Below, piece after piece: positions 8,201 through 15,883 of a DNA stretch of 32,335 bases. The translations under genes and the position numbers were made by a program. The notes beneath the pieces are model-generated. The model was given only the letters and a program-made list of their open reading frames with translations. It searched no databases and was not told where the DNA came from. This DNA is from Sphingomonas sp. (lineage in GTDB: Bacteria; Pseudomonadota; Alphaproteobacteria; Sphingomonadales; Sphingomonadaceae). Every line of letters starts with the position of its first letter. Positions within the stretch are counted from its first letter, which is position 1. The stretch covers positions 1 to 32,335 of the forward strand of contig PAOI01000057.1 of NCBI GenBank assembly GCA_002707985.1. Direction: 5' to 3'.

Positions 8201-9031
8201 CTACGGCGATATGCTGCGCAGGATCTCCTCCAGACGCCTTTCTCCGTCCACCGTTTGGGCACCCCGCGCCAGACCGCCTCGGATCAGCGCCTCAGCCGCT
8301 GGCTCGGCGAAGAGCCTGCTCCATTCCGCTTGCTCGCGCACGAACCCGGCCCCGAGATCGGGAGGCGGCAGCACACGTTTGGCTGCCTGCGCCACACCAG
8401 CCGGCAAGGTGGCAATATGGCGGGCCAGCGTATCGACGAAATCGTCGAGTTCGGTCGCGGGCAGCGCCCGGTTGATCCAACCATAGGCGGCGGCCTCCTC
8501 CGCGCTGAAGACGCCGCTTCCCAGAATGATTTCCAGGATGCGCCCGCGGCTCATGCGCGTCGAAAGATATTGCATCGCGCCTCCGCTCGGCACGATGCCC
8601 ATGAGTGCCTCGACCTGGCCGAGACCGGCTCGTCCGATCGCTCCGAAGGCCATGTCACAGGCGGCGATGAACTCGGCGCCGCCGCCCCGCGCTACGCCAG
8701 CGAGCTTCACAATGGTTACTTGCGGAAGCTCGCGAACCAGTTCCCCAAGCGCCTGGAAGACGTTTAGGCCGGCGGGCACATCACGCGCGATCTCGTCGAA
8801 CGCATGCGGATCGTCGATCAACGCCATATCCACATGAGCGATGAAGAAGTCAGGAGAACCGCTCTCGAAGACGATCACGCGCGTAGCATCATCGTTGCGA
8901 ACCTTGATCAGAAAATTCCGCAGGTCCGTCATGAGCGCGGCGTCGAGAATGTTGACCGGTGGATTTTCGATCGTGACGGTCACGACGCCCGACCGGTGCG
9001 CGACGCGAAGCTTCTGATAGTGGTCCGACAT
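8201..9031 (-). CDS. Enoyl-CoA hydratase/isomerase (crotonase) family protein
   Basis: Crotonase-fold protein of 276 aa. The first strand reads VVTVTIENPPVNILDAALMTDL. The oxyanion-hole region is GVARGGGAEFIAACDMAFG (about residues 115-133), with the Glu in GGGAEF and a second Glu in GQVEALMGIVPSGGAMQYL, the two positions used by classical hydratases. This supports hydratase or isomerase activity on an acyl-CoA; the substrate is unknown. The substrate loop FFIAHVDMALI departs somewhat from fatty-acid hydratases. A strong AGGAGG lies 6-7 nt before the ATG. The 46-bp element at 9096-9141 ends 64 nt upstream and points into this gene. Confidence 0.9.
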   Translation of the reverse strand: MSDHYQKLRVAHRSGVVTVTIENPPVNILDAALMTDLRNFLIKVRNDDATRVIVFESGSPDFFIAHVDMALIDDPHAFDEIARDVPAGLNVFQALGELVRELPQVTIVKLAGVARGGGAEFIAACDMAFGAIGRAGLGQVEALMGIVPSGGAMQYLSTRMSRGRILEIILGSGVFSAEEAAAYGWINRALPATELDDFVDTLARHIATLPAGVAQAAKRVLPPPDLGAGFVREQAEWSRLFAEPAAEALIRGGLARGAQTVDGERRLEEILRSISP

Positions 9032-9095
9032 TCAAGCCTCCTGATTTTTGGCGGCGGCCGCATTTGTCGAATCCATACCGTATCGAGAACGGGAT

Positions 9096-9141
9096 CAGTA
9101 GCTCCGGAACCGGGGCAACTGTGTCACGCAAGCAGGAACGC
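9096..9141 (-). promoter_or_regulatory. 46-bp conserved promoter element, copy E (upstream of enoyl-CoA hydratase)
   Basis: Read on the minus strand, it contains GCGTTCC at positions 1-7, ACACAG at 18-23 and GCTAC at 40-44, with the same spacing as the four other copies in the window. It ends 64 nt before the crotonase start and is oriented towards it. The middle block sits in TGACACAG, resembling a -35, and GCTAC could be part of a -10. Conservation is seen directly; promoter or operator function is inferred. Confidence 0.7.
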
Positions 9142-9356
9142 CCGCGATGCCTGCGTCGCCGTGACTTGCGAGGCTGGGGCACGGTTGGAATGTCTCCGGG
9201 CATCAAGCGGGACCTTCCCAAATCAGTCGCTCCAACTCGCAGGCGCCGGGGTCGCCGGAGTGATCGACAGTGTGGCGCCGCGACCTGATGCCGTTGACTG
9301 ATTGGGCAACGATAATTCGAAGTGATCGCGGCGCTGCTTGACTGGTAAGGGCGATG
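9142..9356. other. Divergent spacer between elements E and A
   Basis: Part of the 487-nt divergent region 9032-9518 between the crotonase gene and the small secreted protein gene. The region contains one 46-bp element facing each way (E at 9096-9141, A at 9357-9402). The stretch between them shows no recognisable gene or RNA. It may hold further regulator-binding sites, but I can point to none with confidence. Confidence 0.4.
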
Positions 9357-9402
9357 GCGTTCCGCATTACGCGACACAGCAAGTCATTTTGTGGAGCTAC
9401 TG
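9357..9402 (+). promoter_or_regulatory. 46-bp conserved promoter element, copy A (upstream of small Cys protein and amidohydrolase)
   Basis: GCGTTCC, ACACAG and GCTAC occur at the same offsets (1-7, 18-23, 40-44) as in the other copies. Its first 23 nt differ from those of copy C at only two positions. It ends 116 nt before the ATG of the small secreted protein and points towards it. Regulatory function is inferred from conservation, spacing and orientation. Confidence 0.7.
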
Positions 9403-9518
9403 GCGCGACCACAGGATTGGTAGTCCCATTAGGAGGCGGGTGCGACGAAGCCGACGACGAAACTGCTCGCATCGCACACGAACCGCGGCGCCTCGTCGGA
9501 ACAGTACCAGGAGTCCCA

Positions 9519-9863
9519 ATGCTACGCCTTCTCGCACGTAAACACGCCGCTCTCGTATCCGTTGGCATCGTCGCCATGCTCTGCATGGGTTTCGGAGGAG
9601 ATGACGCGAGCGCGCAAGGCTGGAATCGGAAGCAACGCGAGGACGCGCGCACGTGCGAGAGCTTCGGCAACAGGTACGGCACACCCGCCTTCAGCGATTG
9701 CATGCTTTCGCAGCAGCACAGGCGCGACACCAAACAACTCCGGTCGATTGAGGAGACCGAAAGGCTCTCACGCATCGCCAGGGACGGCCAGATCATGGCC
9801 GAACGGGCGCGCCAGCAGCGTTGCGAACGCAACCCGGACCGCCGCGAGTGCCGTCGCCGATAA
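9519..9863 (+). CDS. Small secreted Cys-containing protein of unknown function
   Basis: Protein of 114 aa that I do not recognise. A signal peptide is visible: basic start MLRLLARKH, hydrophobic stretch about residues 11-26, and a likely cleavage after ASA at about residue 32. The mature part is highly charged, rich in Arg, Glu and Gln, and has four cysteines (46, 61, 102, 111), which could form two disulfides in the periplasm; the middle is probably helical. AGGAG at 9509-9513 fixes the ATG at 9519; a longer frame from 9354 would start inside the 46-bp element and is rejected. The amidohydrolase gene follows 49 nt later, so the two may be co-transcribed from element A. Confidence 0.6.
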   Translation: MLRLLARKHAALVSVGIVAMLCMGFGGDDASAQGWNRKQREDARTCESFGNRYGTPAFSDCMLSQQHRRDTKQLRSIEETERLSRIARDGQIMAERARQQRCERNPDRRECRRR

Positions 9864-9912
9864 CTAAGCGGGTACGCCGAGCCATTTCGAACATCTTATG
9901 GGGCGAGTGAAA

Positions 9913-11718
9913 ATGATCCGGAAAGCATTGATCGGGTTCGTAGCGATTGTTTGGTTCTCCGCAGTTCAGGCGCAGCCGGCGCCGCAGAACTCTGGCGCTG
10001 ATCTGATCGTTTTCAACGCGAAGATTTTCACTGGCAACCGTGCCCAGCCAGAGGCGACGGCATTGGCCGTCAAGGACGGGCGGATCTATTCGGTCGGCCC
10101 CGATGAGGCCATCTTGGCCCTGAAGAACCCTTCGACCAAGGTGATCGATGCCCACAGCCGTAGGGTCGTGCCTGGCATTGTCGATGCCCATATCCACGTC
10201 CTCAATGACCTGGCCTTCAACTACAATGTCCGCTGGGATGGTGTGCCGACGCTGCGCCAAGCATTGACGATGCTTCGCGAGCAGGCAAGACGCACGCCGG
10301 AAGGTCAGTGGGTCAAGGTAATCGGAGGTTGGTCTCCTTATCAGTTCAAGGAGAACCGATTCCCGACGCTGGACGAGCTACACGAAGCGGCGCCCAATCA
10401 CCCTGCGATCGTGCAATATGCGTACAATCAGGCCTTCCTGAACAAGCAGGCGATGACGGCGCTCGGCGTAGGGACTGATCGGTTTCCGAAGCTCGACGGC
10501 GTCGAGATCGAAAAAGACGGCCGCGGAAATCCCACCGGCGTGGTCCACGGCTACACGTGGCTGTTTCTTGCCTTGGAAGCGATGGTGCCGCAGCCCAGTT
10601 TCGACGAACAGGTGAGTTCGCTGGCTTATAGCGTTCACGGCCTGAACCGGTTCGGCGTGACCTCGATTATCGATAACGGCGGCAGGTGGCCATATCCCGA
10701 GGCGCAGGCAAGGGTAAGCGTCCTTGCTCGCGACAACCGCCTCAATGTGCGTATGCCCTTTGTAGATCTGCAACTCGGCGATGGCGGGCCGGTGAACATG
10801 GTGGATCTGGAGCTTGAGGCGATCACGAAGACCGCGCCGATCAGCCCGGGACAGAACCTGTATCCCGCCTTGGCGCACGGGCATGAGTATCGCGGAGCCG
10901 GCGAGGTCTTGAGCGGAGAAGTGCACGACCACGAGAATTTCGATCGCCCAGCGGTCGTCATCGAGCCGGACACGATGCGGCGCTTCGTCGAGGAGGATGT
11001 GAAGAAGCTGGTCGAGCGGCGCATCCCGTTTCGCATGCACATCAGCTATAACGAGAACATCTCGCCTTTCCTCGATGCTCTGGAGAAGGTGAACGAAATC
11101 ATTCCGCTCGGCGGGCTGCGGTGGAGTCTCGAACACGCCGAGACCATCAGTCCGCAGAATATCGCTCGGGTGAAGAAGCTGGGGGGCGGTATCGCCCTGG
11201 ATGGCAAGATGGCGCTGCACGCAGATGGCTTCATCAAGACATATGGTCGGGAGAAGGCATTGGAGACGCCGCGCCTTCGCATGCTCGTCGACAGCGGCAT
11301 CCCGCTGGCCATGACCACCGATGCCTTCCGGGCAGCGACGTACAATCCGTGGGTTGGCATAAGCTGGATGGTGACCGGCAAGTCCGTGTCCGGATCCGAA
11401 GCGCTCGCCAAGGACAACCGGCTTACCCGAGCCGAGGCGCTGAGACTTTTCACCATCGGAGGCGCGTGGTTCATGAACGCAGAAGCGGAGATCGGCGCCA
11501 TCGCTCCCGGATATTTGGCCGACTTCGCGGTGCTCGACAGAGATTACTTCGCGGTGCCGGAGGACCAGATCAAGTCGGTCTCCTCTGTCCTGACTGTCAT
11601 GAACGGCAAAGTCGTCTTCGGCGGGCAGGATTATCGCAACCTTTCGCCAGAGCTCCCCGCGATCCTTCCGGCATGGTCGCCCGTCAAATACTTCGGGAGC
11701 TACTACGGAGAGAAGTAA
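9913..11718 (+). CDS. Secreted amidohydrolase (YtcJ-like, amidohydrolase family 3)
   Basis: Metal-dependent hydrolase of about 601 aa. An N-terminal signal peptide (IRKALIGFVAIVWFSAVQA, cleavage near residue 20) indicates periplasmic location. The small beta-domain (DLIVFNAKIFTGN... ALAVKDGRIYSVG) precedes VPGIVDAHIHV with the metal-binding His-x-His at about residues 93 and 95. Later metal-site motifs are RMHISYNEN, SLEHAE and the Asp of AMTTDAFR. The C-terminal GAIAPGYLADFAVLDRDYF returns to the beta-domain. This is the layout of YtcJ-type amidohydrolases, which cleave amide or related C-N bonds; substrate unknown. Start: ATG 9913 has GGGGCGAG upstream and gives the cleanest signal peptide; ATG 9898 would add five residues. 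Confidence 0.88.
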   Translation: MIRKALIGFVAIVWFSAVQAQPAPQNSGADLIVFNAKIFTGNRAQPEATALAVKDGRIYSVGPDEAILALKNPSTKVIDAHSRRVVPGIVDAHIHVLNDLAFNYNVRWDGVPTLRQALTMLREQARRTPEGQWVKVIGGWSPYQFKENRFPTLDELHEAAPNHPAIVQYAYNQAFLNKQAMTALGVGTDRFPKLDGVEIEKDGRGNPTGVVHGYTWLFLALEAMVPQPSFDEQVSSLAYSVHGLNRFGVTSIIDNGGRWPYPEAQARVSVLARDNRLNVRMPFVDLQLGDGGPVNMVDLELEAITKTAPISPGQNLYPALAHGHEYRGAGEVLSGEVHDHENFDRPAVVIEPDTMRRFVEEDVKKLVERRIPFRMHISYNENISPFLDALEKVNEIIPLGGLRWSLEHAETISPQNIARVKKLGGGIALDGKMALHADGFIKTYGREKALETPRLRMLVDSGIPLAMTTDAFRAATYNPWVGISWMVTGKSVSGSEALAKDNRLTRAEALRLFTIGGAWFMNAEAEIGAIAPGYLADFAVLDRDYFAVPEDQIKSVSSVLTVMNGKVVFGGQDYRNLSPELPAILPAWSPVKYFGSYYGEK

Positions 11719-12007
11719 GTCCAAACGACAGACCTGGCGGCGGGCACAGATCTATGGTGCTCGCCGCGGGCACGATCCCAGCCACGAGACGCCGCATGCT
11801 TTCCTTGGCGCTCAGCGCTGATCCACGCTGCTGCGGGAGGAGAGAGGCAGATGGCGCCTTGCCTGAGTTCTGCCGACGTCAATCGACGTTCGCCGTCGAC
11901 CGCGAAGTCCCAGCGGTGCGCGCCCGTTCCGAGGGGCCTCGCAAGCGTCGTGGGAGAAGGGCCGAAACCGCCTTCGCATTGAGGGCGAAGTCAAGCTGAT
12001 GGGGTCT
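11719..12007. other. Spacer between convergent amidohydrolase and LysR genes
   Basis: No gene is recognised in these 289 nt. A 6-bp inverted repeat CTTCGC/GCGAAG (11972-11977 and 11985-11990) lies near the LysR 3' end, without a T-run; it could contribute to bidirectional termination but is weak. Confidence 0.35.
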
Positions 12008-12904
12008 TCATACTGAGAGCGTTTCCGTATCCTCGGTCGAGCGCCCGAAACACTCGATCAGCATCTCGGTGAGGACCCGAATCTTACGCGACGGGTGCTG
12101 TCCCGGCGGACGGACGACGTAAATGCCATGCTCAGGGATGGGATGATTCGGCATCACTGGCACCAGTGCGCCCGAGTCCAGATGTTCCTGGATAAGGTCG
12201 TTAGGAAGAGCTGCGATCCCGATCCCGGCCACCGCAGCGGCGACCAGGGCGACGCCGTTGTCAGCCTTGAACCGACCTTGCGGTCGCATCGTGATGACCT
12301 TGTCATCGACCGTAGCGAGCCATGTCTCGGTTCCCTGCATCAGCGCCTGATGGGTCACCAGCTCTTCGGGCGTTTCCGGTGATCCGTGCTTTGCAATGTA
12401 GGCCGGCGACGCGACGTACTTACCGATAAGCGGGCCAATTCTTCTGGCGATCAGGTTAGAATCGGGCAGCATGCCGACGCGGATCGCGCAATCGTATCCC
12501 TCGCCGACCAGGTCGACGAACCGATCCGTATAGGCGGCGTGGATGTGTAGTTCCGGATGGCGCGAGGCCATATCGGCGAGGACCGGCGCGAAGTGCGTCG
12601 GTCCAAATGACAGCGGCGCTGCGACGCGGAGGCGTCCCCTCAACTCGCCTGCCGGCAGAACTGTTTCCTTGGCGAGATCTATCTCGGCGACCACCCGCGC
12701 GGCGTATTCCCGGAACGTCGCGCCGGCTTCGGTAAGCGCGGCACCCCGGGTGGTGCGAGCGAGAAGCTGGACGCTTAACTCCGCCTCAAGCCGGACAAGC
12801 CGCCGGCTGACCATTGATTTGGATATGCCGAGGCGGCGAGAGGCGGGCGTCACACCCCCCGCGTCGGCGACCTCGACGAACGTCCGCAAATCTTCAATTT
12901 CCAT
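12008..12904 (-). CDS. LysR-family transcriptional regulator
   Basis: Complete LysR-type regulator of 298 aa. The N-terminal winged HTH (IEDLRTFVEVADAGGVTPASRRLGISKSMVSRRLVRLEAELSVQLL, about residues 3-48) is followed by the linker helix TEAGATFREYAARVVAEI. The effector-binding domain runs from about residue 90, with LRGRLRVAAPLSFGPTHFAPVL and the second lobe AVAGIGIAALPNDLI. It resembles the subgroup that controls adjacent oxidoreductase genes. The ATG at 12904 has AAGGGG (12918-12913 on this strand) 8 nt upstream, and that ribosome-binding site lies inside the 46-bp element B, so the gene is probably autoregulated. It is divergent from the isochorismatase-fold hydrolase gene, the normal arrangement for a LysR gene and its target. 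Confidence 0.93.
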   Translation of the reverse strand: MEIEDLRTFVEVADAGGVTPASRRLGISKSMVSRRLVRLEAELSVQLLARTTRGAALTEAGATFREYAARVVAEIDLAKETVLPAGELRGRLRVAAPLSFGPTHFAPVLADMASRHPELHIHAAYTDRFVDLVGEGYDCAIRVGMLPDSNLIARRIGPLIGKYVASPAYIAKHGSPETPEELVTHQALMQGTETWLATVDDKVITMRPQGRFKADNGVALVAAAVAGIGIAALPNDLIQEHLDSGALVPVMPNHPIPEHGIYVVRPPGQHPSRKIRVLTEMLIECFGRSTEDTETLSV

Positions 12905-12907
12905 TCA

Positions 12908-12953
12908 GCGTTCCCCTTCGTGCGACACAGTACATCGTCCGCCGATGCTACCG
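12908..12953 (+). promoter_or_regulatory. 46-bp conserved promoter element, copy B (LysR / isochorismatase divergent region)
   Basis: Carries GCGTTCC, ACACAG and GCTAC at the shared offsets and ends 94 nt before the hydrolase start at 13048. Its first part, read on the other strand, contains the AAGGGG ribosome-binding site of the LysR gene, which begins only 3 nt away. That overlap explains why copy B differs from the others at positions 8-12. The site is well placed for activation of the hydrolase operon and repression of the regulator; this is inference. Confidence 0.72.
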
Positions 12954-13047
12954 CACCGGAAAGGGGAATGGCAACATTCGAACCCGGGACGTCGTCTTGA
13001 TCGATGTCGGCGATCCACGGAACCAATTTTAGGAAGGAAGACCTGCC

Positions 13048-13701
13048 ATGACATTCCGCAACGGCCTCGACTCGCTTCTTCGCCCCGAAGATTCAGTCCT
13101 CGTTCTGATTGACCACCAGCCCTATCAACTCGCGAACTTGAACAGCCACGACCCTCAGGCTGTGGTCAATCTCACGACCGCCCTGGCGAAGCTGGCGAAA
13201 GCCTTCAACGTTCCGACCATTCTCACCAGCGTGATCGCGGGCCGCGGCGGCCTCCTCTTCAAGCAGATCACCGACGTCTTTCCGGGTCAGGAGGTGATCG
13301 ACCGGACCTGGGTCAACACCTGGCAGGACCAGAAGGTCGTGGACGCGGTCAAGGCGACCGGCCGTAAGCAGCTCATCATCGCGGGCCTTTGGACCGAAGT
13401 CTGCGTTGCGATGCCTGTGATCCAGGCCGCCGGCGAAGGCTGGGACGTGACGGTGATCACCGACGCGTCGGGCGGTATCTCGAAGGAGTCTCATGAGGTC
13501 GCCGTCCAGCGGATGATCGCGGCCGGTGCGAACCCAATGACTGTCATGGCGCTCGCTGGTGAATGGCAGCGCGACTGGGCGCGCACCGAGCATGTCGAAG
13601 ACTTGACCGAGATCCTCATTCAGCACTTTGGCGGCAGCGGAATTGCGTATCTGTGGGAGCAGCAGCTCCTCAAGACCCCCGTCGAGTCCGACGCGGGCTG
13701 A
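13048..13701 (+). CDS. Isochorismatase-fold cysteine hydrolase (YcaC-like)
   Basis: Cysteine hydrolase of 217 aa, similar in layout to YcaC-type members (about 210 aa). The first strand SVLVLIDHQPYQL carries the Asp (22) of the family triad. LIIAGLWTEVCVAMPVIQA contains the nucleophile Cys (119) after the conserved cis-peptide-type turn. TVITDASGGISKESHEVAVQRM is the following strand and helix. The position where many members have the catalytic Lys appears to be Arg (DRTWVNTW, about residue 86), so activity on classical substrates is uncertain. AGGAAGG precedes the ATG. It is the first gene after element B and probably heads the operon extending to 17827, immediately followed by the porin gene. 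Confidence 0.88.
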   Translation: MTFRNGLDSLLRPEDSVLVLIDHQPYQLANLNSHDPQAVVNLTTALAKLAKAFNVPTILTSVIAGRGGLLFKQITDVFPGQEVIDRTWVNTWQDQKVVDAVKATGRKQLIIAGLWTEVCVAMPVIQAAGEGWDVTVITDASGGISKESHEVAVQRMIAAGANPMTVMALAGEWQRDWARTEHVEDLTEILIQHFGGSGIAYLWEQQLLKTPVESDAG

Positions 13702-13751
13702 TCGCGATGGTTGGCGAGTATCGGCCAGGCGCGCTGTGGAAGACCGGTGTC

Positions 13752-15242
13752 ATGTCGATGCTCGCCATCACCATGCTGCGGCTCAGACGCGCAAGACATC
13801 TTCTTTCCGGCGATGGCGGTCAACGCAACATTTCGCTCACCGATGCCGGGTGGCGCCTGCTCTTTGTCGCCGCCGCGGCGGCGATACCGTTCGCGGCAAA
13901 CGCGCAGGTTTCGACCAACGTGGAACGCGCCCCGACGCTGACGATCGAGCGCTATTCGGAAGACTGGTCCTGGCTCGCCGATCCCGCAAAGCGGACGGGG
14001 GATTGGGCCGAGCCATTCAAATATATTCCGTTGAACGACGACGGCAGCGTTTACCTCTCGACCGGCCTCGAGGCGCGCACGCGCTACGAAGGCTATGACA
14101 ATGTGCTGTGGGGATCATCGCCGAACGACGGTTACGTCTGGAACCGTCTGATGCCTTACGCCGACCTGCACCTCGGCAAGGTCCGCGTTTTCGCGATGCC
14201 GATTCTTTCGGGGATTTCGGGCACAGATCGGCCGAAGGGCCCGGCGGACGCCACCGGCATCGATATGCTGCAGGCGTTCGTCGACGTTGACCTGCCGGTG
14301 GCGGGTGACGATACGCTCCGCCTGTCGGCGGGCCGCAAGCTCGTTTCTTTCGGATCGGGGCGGTTCATCGACCGGCGCTATGGAACCGGCGTTCCTCTGC
14401 CGTTCGACGGGTTTGAAGCGATCTACACCGGCAAGACGCGCCAGGTGACCGGCTTCTACCTCCAGCCGGTCGACACGCGGCTGGGCGACTTCAACGACAG
14501 ACGATCGCGCAGCAAGGAGGTATGGGGCCTTTACGCCACGCAGTGGCTCGACTCTAGCCACTTGAACGGCTTCGATGTGTATTACATCGGGTTGCAGGAT
14601 CAGAACGCCGTCTTCGATCAGGGGGGCGGTAGGCAACTGGCGCACACCTTCGGTTCGCGGATCTTTGGAGACAACGGGACCTGGGCCTGGAATGTCGAGG
14701 CGGCGTATCAGCGCGGCACCTTCGCCGGTTACCAATCTGAGGCGTGGGGCGCGGGGTTCGAGACGCGGTATCGCTTCCGTGACGTATCGCTGCAACCCGA
14801 GCTTGGGCTCACAGCCGACGTCGTATCCGGCGACGGGAATCCAAACGACCATAAGTTGGGAACGCTGAATGCACTTTTCCCCAACGGCAAGTATTTTGGA
14901 GCGCTGTCGCCGGTCGGTCCGAGAAACCTGATCCACGTCCGGCCATCGATCACGGTTCATCCCCACAAGGACGTCGCGGTGTCGCTGACCGGCGTGGCCT
15001 ATTGGCGCCAGAGCACCCAGGACGGGGTCTACTCGGTCCCCGGCTTCCTGGTCCGCAGCGGCAAGGACAGCGACGCGCGTTTCATCGGCAAGGAGCTCGA
15101 ACTGGCCGTAAGCTGGCAGGCGACGCCGAACGTGAACTTTACGGGATCGCTCAGTGCCTTCCAGCCCGGGGAATTCATCCGGGAAACCGGGCCGGCGCGG
15201 ACGATCAAGATGATCGGCTTCCAGACGACGTTCAGGTTCTGA
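13752..15242 (+). CDS. Outer-membrane porin of the alginate-export family
   Basis: Beta-barrel protein of about 496 aa. A signal peptide with an unusually long N-region precedes the hydrophobic stretch LLFVAAAAAIPFAANA, with cleavage near residue 51. The mature part starts with a segment (SEDWSWLADPAKRTGDWAEP) and YLSTGLEARTRYEGYDN that are typical of the alginate-export porin family. Alternating amphipathic strands follow, and the protein ends in the C-terminal Phe expected for barrel assembly. It probably admits an organic substrate across the outer membrane; alginate itself is not implied. Start candidates are ATG 13707, just after the hydrolase stop, and ATG 13752 or 13758, with GGAAG about 9 nt upstream of 13752; I chose 13752 with moderate certainty. 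Confidence 0.82.
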   Translation: MSMLAITMLRLRRARHLLSGDGGQRNISLTDAGWRLLFVAAAAAIPFAANAQVSTNVERAPTLTIERYSEDWSWLADPAKRTGDWAEPFKYIPLNDDGSVYLSTGLEARTRYEGYDNVLWGSSPNDGYVWNRLMPYADLHLGKVRVFAMPILSGISGTDRPKGPADATGIDMLQAFVDVDLPVAGDDTLRLSAGRKLVSFGSGRFIDRRYGTGVPLPFDGFEAIYTGKTRQVTGFYLQPVDTRLGDFNDRRSRSKEVWGLYATQWLDSSHLNGFDVYYIGLQDQNAVFDQGGGRQLAHTFGSRIFGDNGTWAWNVEAAYQRGTFAGYQSEAWGAGFETRYRFRDVSLQPELGLTADVVSGDGNPNDHKLGTLNALFPNGKYFGALSPVGPRNLIHVRPSITVHPHKDVAVSLTGVAYWRQSTQDGVYSVPGFLVRSGKDSDARFIGKELELAVSWQATPNVNFTGSLSAFQPGEFIRETGPARTIKMIGFQTTFRF

Positions 15243-15378
15243 TCGTGCGGTGGTCGGCGCTCCCCATCCTCGGCCCGGCGGGGGCGATGCGCCTGCGGGG
15301 TCGATCGTCGCCTTACAGGTCTCTGCGGGCAGTGGTTCTACCGCGTTTTCGTATTTTTCATCACGAAGGAGGGCTCTC

Positions 15379-15840
15379 ATGACCGACCTCGTTCCGCCCG
15401 CGTACAATGCTGCTTCGCCCTTCGCCGACATGCGCGGCCATCACGTCGCGGTGCGCGCGCCCGACTATGAAACCGTCAAGCGTTGGTATGTAGAGACGCT
15501 CGACTTCCGGGTGGTCGCCGAATGGGACTATGGCGACCAGAAGCTGGCCTTCATCGCACCGCCAGCCGACGACCGCTTTCACATCGAGATCCTGGGCGGC
15601 GGCGAGCCGGCCCCCCGCGATGTGCGGCCCTACGCTGATCTGGGCGAAAGCCTCGTTTATGCCGGATATCACCATTTCTGCCTCGAGGTCGCGAGCATCG
15701 ACGTGACGCTCGAAAAGCTGCGGGAACGCGGTGTGACTATCGTGGCCGGGCCGTTCCTGGTCGAAGCCATCAGCCGCCGGCTTGCCTTCTTCGCCGACCC
15801 TTTCGGCAACCTGATCGAGATTGCCGAGGTGGTCGCCTGA
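15379..15840 (+). CDS. VOC-superfamily (glyoxalase/dioxygenase fold) protein
   Basis: Protein of 153 aa with the vicinal-oxygen-chelate fold. The first module starts at GHHVAVRAPDYETVKRWYVETLDFRVVAEW, with a metal-type His at 21/22. The second module YHHFCLEVASIDVTLEKLRERG ends in the typical FFADPFGNLIEIAEV, with the metal-type Glu near the C-terminus. Members include glyoxalases, extradiol dioxygenases and fosfomycin-type resistance proteins; the reaction cannot be assigned. A strong AAGGAGG before ATG 15379 fixes the start and rules out the longer upstream frame. The 136-nt gap after the porin contains no gene I can recognise. The gene lies between the porin and the flavin oxidoreductase. 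Confidence 0.85.
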   Translation: MTDLVPPAYNAASPFADMRGHHVAVRAPDYETVKRWYVETLDFRVVAEWDYGDQKLAFIAPPADDRFHIEILGGGEPAPRDVRPYADLGESLVYAGYHHFCLEVASIDVTLEKLRERGVTIVAGPFLVEAISRRLAFFADPFGNLIEIAEVVA

Positions 15841-15883
15841 TTTCCCCGGCGTCGCTCGACATGGCTTCAGTGGAGTAGTTTCG

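Noticed and set aside
11812..11994. Short minus-strand frame in the spacer between amidohydrolase and LysR
   Set aside because: No ribosome-binding site, low-complexity Arg/Ser/Pro composition and no domain.
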